Positions 1 through 6,422 of a stretch of DNA of 9,806 bases are shown here, in pieces. Below the pieces are notes generated by a model. It saw only the letters and a list, made by a program, of their open reading frames with translations, did no database searches and was not told the DNA's origin. Source of the DNA: Actinomycetota bacterium (lineage in GTDB: Bacteria > Actinomycetota > Thermoleophilia > Solirubrobacterales > Solirubrobacteraceae); the NCBI GenBank assembly GCA_009699915.1, contig WLNG01000032.1:1-9806 (forward strand), given 5' to 3'. The position numbers and the translations under genes are program-made. The first letter of the stretch is position 1; each line of letters starts with the position of its first letter.

Positions 1-359
1 AGGATGACAACGTCCTCGTCCAGGGCGTCTCCGGCGACAAGACCGGGCTCGGCTACTTCGGGTTCTCCTATTACGAGAGCAACGCCGACAAGCTCAACCT
101 CGTCGCAGTCGATGGCGGCGGCGGGTGCGTCAAGCCCAGCGAGCAGACGATCCAGGACGGCTCCTACAAGCCGCTCTCGCGTCCGCTGTTCATGTACGTC
201 AACACGAAGTCGCTGGCGGAGAAGCCGCAGGTCAAGGGCTTCATCGACTACGTCGTCGCGAACTCGGCGGAGATCGCCAAGATCGCGAAGATCGTCCCGC
301 TCACCGACGCCCAGCTCCAGACGTCGAAGGATGAGCTGGCCAAGGCTGAGGGCGCCTGA
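1..359 (+). CDS. pstS: Phosphate ABC transporter substrate-binding protein PstS (C-terminal part, partial)
   Basis: This is the 3' end of a gene that begins before the window; whole codons start at base 3 and the stop is TGA at 357-359. About 118 residues are visible. PstS is the extracytoplasmic protein that captures inorganic phosphate and delivers it to the PstC-PstA channel. The visible part has the usual C-terminal-lobe pattern of the family: GLGYFGFSYYE near the start, then SYKPLSRPLFMYVN, then a helical tail (KGFIDYVVANSAEIAKIAKI) ending in a charged helix. The signal peptide or lipobox and the first phosphate-binding residues lie outside the window. The gene is followed after 14 bases by pstC, so it heads or lies within a pst operon. 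Any Pho-type operator upstream cannot be seen. The family call is firm because of both sequence pattern and neighbours. Confidence 0.95.
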   Translation, partial: DDNVLVQGVSGDKTGLGYFGFSYYESNADKLNLVAVDGGGGCVKPSEQTIQDGSYKPLSRPLFMYVNTKSLAEKPQVKGFIDYVVANSAEIAKIAKIVPLTDAQLQTSKDELAKAEGA

Positions 360-373
360 GCCCCAGGCCTCAC

Positions 374-1330
374 GTGGAAGCATCTTCCGCAGCAGGACGC
401 GACACGACGCCGGGCATCGAGGAGGTGCTCGGCGTCGCGCGTCGCCACTCGGGGGAGAAGGTCATCAAGGCCGTCCTCTTCCTTGCGGCGGCCACGTCGG
501 TTCTCATCACGCTGGGGATCGTGCTCTCACTCGCCGGCGAGACGATCCAGTTCTTCCGGGATGAGGCCGTCACGGTCGGAGGGTTCCTGACCGACGCGAA
601 CTGGACCCCGCTCTTCAAGGACCCCGAGTTCGGCGTGCGTCCGCTCGTGCAGGGCACGCTGGTGATCACCCTGATCGGCATGCTCGTGTCCGTTCCGCTC
701 GGGATCGGGACCGCGATCTACTTGAGCGAGTACGCGCCGCGCCGGGTGCGGGCGTTCGTGAAGCCGACGCTCGAGCTGCTCGCAGGCGTCCCGACCGTCG
801 TCTTCGGCTACTTCGCGCTGACCTTCTTCACCCCGACGCTCCTCAACAACATCCTCCATCTGGACGTCTCCGTCTTCAACGGACTTGCCGGCGGCATCAT
901 CGTCGGCGTCATGATCATCCCGACGGTCGCCTCCGTCGCCGAGGATGCGATGGCGGCGGTCCCCTCGTCGCTGCGCGAGGGGGCCTATGGCCTCGGGGCC
1001 AGCAAGCGCCAAGTATCGACGCGCGTCGTCGTCCCCGCGGCGCTCTCCGGGATCGTCGCTGCGATCGTGCTCGGTGCCTCGCGCGCCGTCGGCGAGACGA
1101 TGATCGTGCTGATCGCCGCCGGGCAGGTCCCGACCACCTCGGTCGATCCGCGCAATCCGATGGAGACGATGACCGCCTTCATCGGCGCGACCGGTAAGGG
1201 CGACATTCCGACCGGCTCCACGGGTTACAAGGCGATCTTCGCGGTCGGCTTCACGCTCTTCATCATCACGCTGCTGATCAACACGGTCGCGATCCGCTTC
1301 GTGCGCCGCTTCCGCCAGGTGTACGACTGA
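374..1330 (+). CDS. pstC: Phosphate ABC transporter permease PstC
   Basis: Encodes a 318-residue inner-membrane permease, a usual length for PstC. With PstA it forms the phosphate channel energised by PstB. The N-terminal cytoplasmic tail (about residues 1-31) is followed by a first membrane helix (about 33-57), an outside loop, and further helices around 92-115, 137-160, 172-195, 226-252 and 287-310. The cytoplasmic EAA loop that docks onto the ATPase is clear at about 202-227 (REGAYGLGASKRQ), followed by GASRAVGETM, which is typical of Pst permeases. The start is GTG at 374, preceded by a weak AGG at 365-367. A second in-frame GTG at 425 would remove part of the tail and cannot be excluded. 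The stop overlaps the pstA start (TGATG), implying coupled translation. Nothing looks damaged. Confidence 0.96.
   Translation: MEASSAAGRDTTPGIEEVLGVARRHSGEKVIKAVLFLAAATSVLITLGIVLSLAGETIQFFRDEAVTVGGFLTDANWTPLFKDPEFGVRPLVQGTLVITLIGMLVSVPLGIGTAIYLSEYAPRRVRAFVKPTLELLAGVPTVVFGYFALTFFTPTLLNNILHLDVSVFNGLAGGIIVGVMIIPTVASVAEDAMAAVPSSLREGAYGLGASKRQVSTRVVVPAALSGIVAAIVLGASRAVGETMIVLIAAGQVPTTSVDPRNPMETMTAFIGATGKGDIPTGSTGYKAIFAVGFTLFIITLLINTVAIRFVRRFRQVYD
1317..1321 (+). promoter_or_regulatory. Ribosome binding site for pstA inside the pstC 3' end
   Basis: AGGTG, 8 bases before the pstA ATG at 1330, matches the centre of the Shine-Dalgarno sequence. It lies within the last codons of pstC, so pstA can be loaded by the ribosome finishing pstC. 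Confidence 0.5.
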
Positions 1331-2250
1331 TGGCCTTCGACCCGCTCCTGCACCGCGCCTCGGCGCCCGAGGAGGACGTCATCGCCGGCCTGGGATCGCG
1401 CGGCGCGGGATCGCTGCTGCGCGACCGCGCATTCATCCTCTGCCTGATCCTGCTGACGAGTGTCGGGCTGGTCGTGCTCGGCGTCCTGCTCGTGACGACC
1501 GGCAGCGACGGGATCCCGCAGATCAACGCCGACTTCATCAACAACTTCCCGAGCGCCTTCCCCGAGCGCGCCGGGATCCAGTCGGCGATCTGGGGCACCC
1601 TCTGGCTCATGGGGGTCGTCGCCGTGGTGATCATCCCGCTCGGCGTCGCGACCGCCCTGTACCTCGAGGAGTACGCCGACCGGTCGAAGTGGTGGAACCG
1701 CGCGATCGAGGTGAACATCCAAAATCTCGCGGCCGTGCCCTCGATCGTCTACGGCATCCTCGGCCTGGCGTACATCGTCCGTGGCCCGCTGAGCCTCGGG
1801 CGCACGGTCATCGCGGGCGGCCTGACCCTCGCACTCGTCGTGCTGCCGGTCGTGATCATCACCTCGCGTGAGGCGATCCGGGCCGTGCCGCCGTCGATCA
1901 AGGAGGGCGCGCTCGCCCTCGGGGCCACCCACTGGCAGGCGATCTGGCGGCAGATCCTTCCGTCGTCGATCCCCGGCATCGCGACCGGCGTGATCCTCTC
2001 GCTCTCGCGCGCGATCGGCGAGACGGCGCCGCTGATCCTCGTCGGCGCAGCGACCTTCGTCGCCTTCAATCCGACGGGGCTGGACTCGCCGTTCACTGCG
2101 CTGCCGCTGCAGATCTTCTCCTGGGTCTCGCAACCGAACTCCGACTTCCAGGCCAAGGCGGCGGCCGCGATCGTCGTTCTGCTCCTGATCCTCGTCCTTC
2201 TCAACGCGGTGGCGATCTGGCTGCGCAGCCGCTTCCAGCGCAGGTGGTAG
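1330..2250 (+). CDS. pstA: Phosphate ABC transporter permease PstA
   Basis: Encodes a 306-residue membrane protein, the second half of the phosphate channel. After a short cytoplasmic tail the first membrane helix spans about residues 34-56. A conserved outside loop (residues 60-82, ending [13 protein letters not shown]) precedes the permease core, with helices around 86-110, 132-152, 158-178, 215-245 and 275-298. The EAA docking loop is at about 190-217 ([18 protein letters not shown]), and [11 protein letters not shown] follows it, a hallmark of PstA. The YLEEYAD segment after the second helix parallels YLSEYAP in PstC, as expected for paired permeases. The ATG overlaps the pstC stop by one base and has its own AGGTG site 8 bases upstream. 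The 3' end carries the pstB ribosome binding site. I am confident of both identity and start. Confidence 0.96.
   Translation: MAFDPLLHRASAPEEDVIAGLGSRGAGSLLRDRAFILCLILLTSVGLVVLGVLLVTTGSDGIPQINADFINNFPSAFPERAGIQSAIWGTLWLMGVVAVVIIPLGVATALYLEEYADRSKWWNRAIEVNIQNLAAVPSIVYGILGLAYIVRGPLSLGRTVIAGGLTLALVVLPVVIITSREAIRAVPPSIKEGALALGATHWQAIWRQILPSSIPGIATGVILSLSRAIGETAPLILVGAATFVAFNPTGLDSPFTALPLQIFSWVSQPNSDFQAKAAAAIVVLLLILVLLNAVAIWLRSRFQRRW
2242..2247 (+). promoter_or_regulatory. Ribosome binding site that decides the pstB start
   Basis: AGGTGG lies 8 bases before ATG 2256. It overlaps the other possible start, GTG 2244, which has no comparable site. This favours 2256 as the true pstB start. Confidence 0.5.
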
Positions 2251-2255
2251 AGAAC

Positions 2256-3188
2256 ATGTCCCCTGATGACCGCCGTTCCGACACAATGGTGAAGACCGTG
2301 CCCGAGGCAGAGAACCCGCAGATCCCCGCCGAGCCGCCCGCCGCCCCAGCGGCGGTGTCCGTGCCGACGCCCACCGTCAGCCATCCGGAGGTCGTTGACA
2401 ACGCGATCGAGCGGCCGGTCTTCGAGACGCGCGATCTCGCCGTGCGCTACGCCGGCAAGCCGGCGGTGCTCGGTGTCTCGCTGAAGGTCCCTGAGAAGGA
2501 GATCACCGCTTTCATCGGCCCATCCGGCTGTGGCAAGTCGACGATCCTGCGCTGCCTAGACCGCATGAACGACCTGATCCCCTCGGCGACCGTTGAGGGG
2601 ACGGTGCTCTACCACGGCCATGACCTCTATGGCCCGGGGGTGGACCCGGTGCAGGTGCGCAAGCGGATCGGGATGGTCTTCCAGAAGCCCAATCCGTTTC
2701 CGAAGTCGATCTACGAGAACATCGCGTTCGGCCCGCGCGTCCTGGGGCTGAAGGGGAACATGGACGAGATGGTCGAGACCGCGCTGCGGCGAGCCTCGCT
2801 CTGGGACGACGTCAAGGATCGTCTCAAGGACAACGCCTTCGGTATGTCCGGCGGTCAGCAGCAGCGACTCTGCATCGCCCGCGCGCTCGCCACCGACCCG
2901 GACGTCCTGCTGATGGATGAGCCGTGCTCGGCCCTCGATCCGATCTCGACCGGGCGCATCGAGGACCTCATGCACGAGCTGAAGAACTCGGTCTCGATCG
3001 TGATCGTCACGCACAACATGCAGCAGGCGGCCCGCGTCTCCGACCGCACTGCCTTCTTCATCGTGGATCTCGATGGCGGTGAGGACCGGCGCATCGGGCG
3101 TCTTGTCGAATACGGGCCGACGGGGAGGATCTTCACGAACCCCCACGACACCCGCACCGAGGAGTACGTCACCGGAAAGTTCGGTTGA
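2256..3188 (+). CDS. pstB: Phosphate ABC transporter ATP-binding protein PstB
   Basis: Encodes a 310-residue cytoplasmic ATPase that drives phosphate import through PstC-PstA. Numbered from ATG 2256, the Walker A motif GPSGCGKST is at 88-96, the signature motif MSGGQQQR at 197-204, Walker B VLLMDEP at 217-223 and the switch histidine at 253 (VTHNM). The segment [11 protein letters not shown] after Walker A is specific to PstB. The ABC core starts only near residue 55. Before it is a Pro/Ala/Val-rich, probably disordered extension, so the protein is longer than the roughly 250-260 residues usual for PstB. Near the end, about ten extra acidic and basic residues ([10 protein letters not shown]) sit before [11 protein letters not shown]; comparable inserts are, as I recall, common in actinobacterial PstB. 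Start choice: ATG 2256 is preferred over GTG 2244 and ATG 2286 because AGGTGG lies 8 bases upstream. It overlaps no pstA codons. Confidence 0.96.
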   Translation: MSPDDRRSDTMVKTVPEAENPQIPAEPPAAPAAVSVPTPTVSHPEVVDNAIERPVFETRDLAVRYAGKPAVLGVSLKVPEKEITAFIGPSGCGKSTILRCLDRMNDLIPSATVEGTVLYHGHDLYGPGVDPVQVRKRIGMVFQKPNPFPKSIYENIAFGPRVLGLKGNMDEMVETALRRASLWDDVKDRLKDNAFGMSGGQQQRLCIARALATDPDVLLMDEPCSALDPISTGRIEDLMHELKNSVSIVIVTHNMQQAARVSDRTAFFIVDLDGGEDRRIGRLVEYGPTGRIFTNPHDTRTEEYVTGKFG

Positions 3189-3192
3189 TCGG

Positions 3193-3882
3193 ATGCCCGA
3201 CCGTCACGCGACCCGCCTGCAGTTCCACGACCAGCTCGCTGCGCTAGAGCACCAGGCGCTCGGCGCGCTCGACATGGTCGTCGAGAATCTCGACCGGGCG
3301 CTCGAGGCGCTTGAGCGCCAGGACGTCGAGCTCGCGACCTTCGTGATCGCCGACGACGACCGCATCGACGGCCGCTACCTCGAGGTGCATCAGGGGATCC
3401 TGTCGCTGCTGGCGCTGCAGGCGCCGGTCGCGACCGACCTGCGCGTGGTTGCGGCGCTCCTCCACGTGATCAAGCATGCCGAACGGATGGGCGATCAGGC
3501 GGTGAACATCGCGAAGCTGATCCCGCTCGTGGGGACCGAGCCGCCGATCGTGCCGGAGCTGATGGAGAAGGTCCTGCGGATGGGCGTCGCGGCGCGGGCC
3601 CAGGTGGTCGAGTGTCGTCTGGCCTTTCAGGCGCGCGACGTCGCGCTGGCTGCCGACCTCTCCCGGCAGGACCGCGAGATCAATCGCCTCAACAAGGAGG
3701 CGTTCCGGCTGGCTGTCACCTCCGGCGGCACCGAGGACCAGCGTGAGTGGGCGATGGTGATGACGATGGTCGCCCGCGCGCTTGAGCGCCTCGGGGACAA
3801 TGCGGTCGGCGTCGGTGAACAGGTGATCTTCGTTGAGACCGGGCTCTTCCGCGAATTTCAGGCCGACACCCCGTCGGCCTGA
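3193..3882 (+). CDS. phoU: Phosphate transport system regulator PhoU
   Basis: Encodes a 229-residue, all-helical cytoplasmic protein, a normal PhoU length. PhoU links the Pst transporter to phosphate signalling, lowering Pho regulon output and Pst activity when phosphate is sufficient. The protein shows the expected two three-helix repeats. The first metal-binding motif is canonical (E97-R-M-G-D101, followed by QAVNIAK). The second (E198-R-L-G-D202) keeps the acidic pair but continues NAVGVGE instead of the usual HAxNIAE. The start ATG at 3193 lies 4 bases after the pstB stop with no strong ribosome binding site, so translation is probably coupled. An in-frame start at 3073 would run back inside pstB and is unlikely. 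A GC-rich hairpin lies 11 bases after the stop, and a response regulator gene follows. Confidence 0.95.
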   Translation: MPDRHATRLQFHDQLAALEHQALGALDMVVENLDRALEALERQDVELATFVIADDDRIDGRYLEVHQGILSLLALQAPVATDLRVVAALLHVIKHAERMGDQAVNIAKLIPLVGTEPPIVPELMEKVLRMGVAARAQVVECRLAFQARDVALAADLSRQDREINRLNKEAFRLAVTSGGTEDQREWAMVMTMVARALERLGDNAVGVGEQVIFVETGLFREFQADTPSA

Positions 3883-3893
3883 GCTCCCGCTCC

Positions 3894-3918
3894 CGCAAGC
3901 TGCGGAAATCCGCTTGCG
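3894..3918 (+). terminator. Candidate terminator-like hairpin after phoU
   Basis: CGCAAGC (3894-3900) and GCTTGCG (3912-3918) are perfect 7-base complements around an 11-base loop. An alternative fold pairs GCGG with CCGC (3902-3905 with 3910-3913) around AAAT, plus five outer pairs. No U-tract follows directly; four T's come at 3934-3937. Its position just after the phoU stop suits the end of the pst operon. It could instead be an operator for the next gene. Confidence 0.4.
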
Positions 3919-3969
3919 AACGAGCGGTGAAGATTTTCCCGTTCCGGCAAGGTTCCGCCGCCGGATCCG

Positions 3970-3975
3970 TAGAAT
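3970..3975 (+). promoter_or_regulatory. Possible -10 element of the response regulator gene
   Basis: TAGAAT resembles the actinobacterial -10 consensus (TANNNT) and ends 10 bases before ATG 3986. It abuts an 8-base palindrome CGGATCCG at 3962-3969. I see no convincing -35 element at 16-19 bases, so this is tentative. Confidence 0.3.
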
Positions 3976-3985
3976 GCGCGATGAA

Positions 3986-4828
3986 ATGAGCACGTGGAAC
4001 GCCGCGCCTCTCAGCGATCGATCGGGCGCAGTACCTGCCGGAGGGCCGCTGCGTGTCGCGGTCATCGACAACGACTCCGGCTTCCTGAAGGTCCTAACCA
4101 ATCGTATGGACCGGCTCGATTGGGAGTACCGCGTCCTCACGGGGCCGGTGCCGGTCGCCGAGATCGTCGCGATGCGCGTCAGCGCCATCGTCGTCGACCT
4201 TGCCCTCTTCGGCCCGCAGGCCTGGGATGAGCTCCAGCAGCTCGCCGAGGAGCTGCCCGGAATCGGCATCGTGGTCTGCTCTGGCCGCTCGACCGTCGCC
4301 CAGCGTGTGCGCGGCCTGCGTCTGGGAGCCGACGACTGGCTCACCAAGCCCTGCCACCCCGAGGAGCTGATCGCTCGGGTCGAGGCCGTCGTGCGGCGCC
4401 GCAAGCGCGCCGAGAACCGCAGGGACGCGGCGCCGGTCGCGGTCGGCGAACTCGAGATTCGCGCCGATCAGTTCCAAGCCTTCGTCGCCGGGGTCTCGGT
4501 CGACCTCACCCGTCGCGAGTTCGAGCTGATCGAGCTGCTCTCGGGGGCCCAGGGGCGCGTGCTCGAGCGCGAGGAGATCTACCAGCGGGTTTGGGGCTAT
4601 GCGATGGCCCGCGGCGATCGCTCGGTCGACGTCTTCGTGCGCAAGCTGCGCCAGAAGCTGGAGAAGGTCTCGCCGGACTGGCGCTACATCCACACGCACT
4701 TCGGCGTCGGCTACCGCTTCGCAGCCGAGATCGCGCCGGGCGTGGATCTCGTGCCGGACGCTCCGCCCGCAGATCTCGCGCCCGCTCCTGCGGCCGAGGT
4801 CGCCGAGGCGACCCGCCTCCCGGCGTGA
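3986..4828 (+). CDS. OmpR/PhoB-family response regulator (receiver + winged helix)
   Basis: Encodes a 280-residue two-component transcription factor. The receiver domain spans about residues 22-138 with all key positions: acidic pocket D28 and D30 (VIDND), phosphoacceptor D71 (VVDLALFG), S99 in place of the switch Thr/Ser, and K121 (LTKP). The OmpR-type winged helix covers about 150-248, with recognition helix SVDVFVRKLRQKLE (213-226) and closing hairpin GVGYRFA. A Pro/Ala-rich tail of about 30 residues follows. ATG 3986 is chosen; ATG 3974 is in frame and would add four residues. Neither has a clear Shine-Dalgarno site. Position after pstSCAB-phoU suggests control of phosphate genes, like PhoB/PhoP, but the sequence alone does not prove it. 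No sensor kinase gene adjoins it. The stop overlaps the next gene's GTG. Confidence 0.9.
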   Translation: MSTWNAAPLSDRSGAVPAGGPLRVAVIDNDSGFLKVLTNRMDRLDWEYRVLTGPVPVAEIVAMRVSAIVVDLALFGPQAWDELQQLAEELPGIGIVVCSGRSTVAQRVRGLRLGADDWLTKPCHPEELIARVEAVVRRRKRAENRRDAAPVAVGELEIRADQFQAFVAGVSVDLTRREFELIELLSGAQGRVLEREEIYQRVWGYAMARGDRSVDVFVRKLRQKLEKVSPDWRYIHTHFGVGYRFAAEIAPGVDLVPDAPPADLAPAPAAEVAEATRLPA

Positions 4829-5178
4829 GCACCGCTCGCAACGTCGCAATCATCCTCGCGGTCGGCGCGGCCTTCACCTTCCTGCCGGGAGGGGGCGACG
4901 TCGCGGCGATCATCAACCGCACGCTCGAGGTCGCTTTCATCGCCATCCTCGTCTGGGGGCTCACGCTCCTGCGCCGGCGCTTCGCGCTCGACATCGAAAC
5001 GCTCGACGCCGGGCGCCGGACGCTGCTTTACGGCGCCATCGGGGCGCTTGTCCTGGCGCTCGCCGGGTCGAGCGGCCTGACCGCCACCGGCCTAGGCACG
5101 CTCGCCTTCGTGGCGATCCTCATCGCTGCGGCGATGGCGATCGTGCTCGTGGTGCGCGACATGCGCGGCCTGTCCTGA
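4825..5178 (+). CDS. Small four-helix membrane protein of unknown function
   Basis: Encodes a 117-residue, strongly hydrophobic protein I do not recognise. Four membrane segments are likely, at about residues 6-22, 32-49, 66-82 and 89-111. A basic turn (LRRRF, 49-53) between helices two and three and a basic C-terminus (RDMRGLS) suggest both face the cytoplasm. PGGGD (21-25) lies in the first outside loop. There are no cysteines, histidines or catalytic motifs. The GTG start at 4825 overlaps the regulator's TGA by the GTGA arrangement, so the two proteins should be made together. The open frame extends upstream to 4591, but that part is antiparallel-looking, Arg-rich sequence inside the regulator gene and is not used. 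A role as membrane partner or accessory of the regulator is possible but unproven. A strong hairpin follows the stop. Confidence 0.75.
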   Translation: MSTARNVAIILAVGAAFTFLPGGGDVAAIINRTLEVAFIAILVWGLTLLRRRFALDIETLDAGRRTLLYGAIGALVLALAGSSGLTATGLGTLAFVAILIAAAMAIVLVVRDMRGLS

Positions 5179-5186
5179 CGCTCCCG

Positions 5187-5213
5187 CTGCGCGGTCCGTG
5201 CGCGGACCTGCAG
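5187..5213 (+). terminator. Candidate terminator-like hairpin after the membrane protein gene
   Basis: GGTCCG (5193-5198) pairs perfectly with CGGACC (5203-5208) around a TGCG tetraloop. CTGC (5187-5190) and GCAG (5210-5213) add four outer pairs across a small internal loop. No U-tract follows, which is common for GC-rich actinobacterial hairpins. It separates the regulator pair from the TadE-like block, 9 bases after the stop codon. Confidence 0.5.
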
Positions 5214-5236
5214 TGGCCCTGTGACGCCGCCCGGCC

Positions 5237-5242
5237 CAGGCT
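5237..5242 (+). promoter_or_regulatory. Possible -10 element before the first tadE-like gene
   Basis: CAGGCT lies 6 bases before ATG 5249 and resembles the actinobacterial TAGRCT -10 pattern. It sits inside the interrupted palindrome CCCAG-G-CTGGG (5235-5245). No good -35 is seen. If real, the transcript would start at or next to the ATG. The GGGG at 5243-5246 is too close to the ATG to act as a normal ribosome site. Confidence 0.25.
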
Positions 5243-5248
5243 GGGGCA

Positions 5249-5584
5249 ATGCGACGGCGCGGGCGCGATCACGGACAGGCGACGGTTGAACTCGTCGCGC
5301 TGCTGCCGCTGATCGCCGCGCTGCTGCTGGCGGGCTGGCAGGCGGTCGCCGCAGGCCGCACCTGGTGGCTTGCCGCGAGCGCCGCCCGCGCCGGAGCTCG
5401 CGCTGCGCAGGTCGGGGGCGATCCTCGCGCCGCGGCCCGGCTCGCCGTTCCCGGTGCCGTTCGGGCGCGCGTGCGCGTGCGCGAGCAGGGGGCGCGGGTG
5501 ACCGTGCGCCTGCCGGTTCTCTCCGTGCTCGGGGGACGCAGGTTGGGAACTGCGACGGTCGCGGCAGGGGTGAGCCGGCCGTGA
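5249..5584 (+). CDS. TadE-like pseudopilin, first copy
   Basis: Encodes a 111-residue protein with the layout of TadE-like minor pilins of Tad/Flp systems: a short basic N-terminus (MRRRGRDH), the processing-type motif G9-QATVE14 with glutamate at +5 after the glycine, one hydrophobic helix (about 15-36), and a small extracellular domain. In Tad systems such proteins are cut after the glycine by a prepilin peptidase and help assemble the pilus. The outside domain has the usual helical SAARAGARAAQVGGDPRAAA stretch and ends in a beta-rich part (RVRVREQGARVTVRLPVL). It is very Arg/Ala-rich, as are its neighbours. ATG 5249 is the only sensible start. The stop overlaps the next GTG region (GTGA at 5581-5584). 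TadE membership is a family-level call from motif and size. Confidence 0.82.
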   Translation: MRRRGRDHGQATVELVALLPLIAALLLAGWQAVAAGRTWWLAASAARAGARAAQVGGDPRAAARLAVPGAVRARVRVREQGARVTVRLPVLSVLGGRRLGTATVAAGVSRP

Positions 5585-5913
5585 GGGATGACACGGGCCA
5601 AGCCGCTGTGGAGGTCCTCGCCCTAGTGCCGCTCGTGCTCGTCATCGCGCTCGCCGCCGGTCAGGCGCTGGCGGCGGGCGTCTGCCGCGAGCTGGCCGGA
5701 CACGCAGCCGGCGCCGGCGCGCAGGCGCTTCTGCAGGGCCGTGCCGCCGAACCGGCTGTACGTTCAGCGCTGCCCGGCTGGGCCGCCGGTCGCATTAGCG
5801 TCCAGGTACGCGCGCGACGGGTGACCGTGATGCTGCAGCCGCCGGCGCTGCTTCCCGGCGTGGCGCGGCTGCTGATTGCGCGCTCCACGGCCGACGGCGG
5901 GCCGCCTGCGTGA
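5581..5913 (+). CDS. TadE-like pseudopilin, second copy
   Basis: Encodes a 110-residue protein with the same plan as its neighbour: short N-terminus, G6-QAAVE11 processing-type motif, hydrophobic helix (about 12-31), then a small extracellular domain with an Ala-rich helix and a beta-rich end (RISVQVRARRVTVMLQPPALL). One cysteine (about residue 35) follows the membrane helix. Paired TadE-like proteins (TadE and TadF, or the actinobacterial TadE-like pairs) commonly work together as minor pseudopilins. The start is GTG 5581, which overlaps the preceding TGA in GTGA. GGTGA at 5569-5573, 7 bases upstream, is a plausible ribosome site. An open stretch reaching back to 5365 in this frame is only a shadow of the first copy. 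The stop again overlaps the next gene by 4 bases. Confidence 0.8.
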   Translation: MRDDTGQAAVEVLALVPLVLVIALAAGQALAAGVCRELAGHAAGAGAQALLQGRAAEPAVRSALPGWAAGRISVQVRARRVTVMLQPPALLPGVARLLIARSTADGGPPA

Positions 5914-6422
5914 GCGGTGCGTTCGATGCCCTCGTGCTTGGCACGGCGGCGACAGCGCCGGCCGCCGCGGCCAGCGTCGCCCTTCGGCTGGCGCGACGGC
6001 GTGGCGGCGCGGCGCTGATCCTCACGCTCGGCTGCGCCGACGCTGGTCGGCAGGCCAGGGTCCTCGCGGCGCCGTCAGCAGCGCGGCTCGCCGCGGAACT
6101 TGCGCAGCAGGGTCAGGTGGCTGCCGCCTGCGGGCGGCTCGTCCGCATCGCCCTGCCAACCGACGAGCCTCTGCCCGCTGCGCTGTGGCTCTCGACGGCG
6201 GCCGGGGAGGCGCCCTGCGTCGTTGCCTGCTGCGGCCCGCGCAGCGAGCAGGGGGAGGTGCTGCTGCAGCACGCCGGTGTCGTGCATCTCGTCGGCAGCG
6301 AGGACGATCCGATCTGCCGCCTCGCGCTCGATGGCCTCAGGCGGGACGGCCGGAACGCCGATCTGCTGCGCCCGCCCTCCGGTGCGGTGACGGCGCTCGC
6401 TCTGCTCGGGGTCGGCCCTTGA
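5910..6422 (+). CDS. Unknown Cys-rich alpha/beta protein in the TadE/TadG-like block
   Basis: Encodes 170 residues that I do not recognise. It alternates short beta strands with Ala/Leu-rich helices: strands near 5-12 (FDALVLGT), 34-41 (AALILTLG), 76-83, 102-109 (APCVVACCG) and 123-130 (GVVHLVGS). This is a Rossmann-like rhythm. There is no signal peptide, clear membrane helix or Walker A motif. Six cysteines stand out (42, 74, 103, 107, 108, 136), including CVVACC. The order of the last strands and helices loosely recalls the second half of ParA/MinD-type proteins such as TadZ/CpaE, but without a P-loop this is only a guess. Both ends overlap neighbours by 4 bases (GTGA at the start, TTGA at the end), and codon third positions are almost all G or C, so it is very likely a real gene. 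Confidence 0.75.
   Translation: MSGAFDALVLGTAATAPAAAASVALRLARRRGGAALILTLGCADAGRQARVLAAPSAARLAAELAQQGQVAAACGRLVRIALPTDEPLPAALWLSTAAGEAPCVVACCGPRSEQGEVLLQHAGVVHLVGSEDDPICRLALDGLRRDGRNADLLRPPSGAVTALALLGVGP

Noticed and set aside
1225..2286. A 353-codon open frame on the minus strand across pstA.
   Set aside because: It is rich in Arg, Asp and Glu without motifs and lies entirely opposite a clear pstA gene. It reflects the high third-position GC of the real gene.
3073..3192. An in-frame phoU start at 3073 inside pstB.
   Set aside because: The extra 40 residues are Arg/Thr/Ser-rich shadow of pstB. ATG 3193 gives a normal PhoU length and N-terminus.
3981..3989. A three-codon ORF ATG-AAA-TGA overlapping the response regulator ATG, as a possible minimal regulatory ORF.
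   Set aside because: It is attractive next to TAGAAT, but such short frames occur by chance and nothing else supports translation.
3244..4404. A 386-codon open frame on the minus strand opposite phoU and the response regulator.
   Set aside because: It spans two clear + strand genes and their gap, shows no domain pattern, and is compositionally a shadow.
5876..6418. The frame of the TadG-M15 gene stays open back to 5876, allowing a 562-residue reading.
   Set aside because: The upstream 180 codons give Arg/Ala/Gly-rich low-complexity sequence typical of a GC-rich shadow. The 170-residue gene in another frame has structured sequence and fits the 4-base overlaps, and TTG 6419 gives a clean TadG-type N-terminus.
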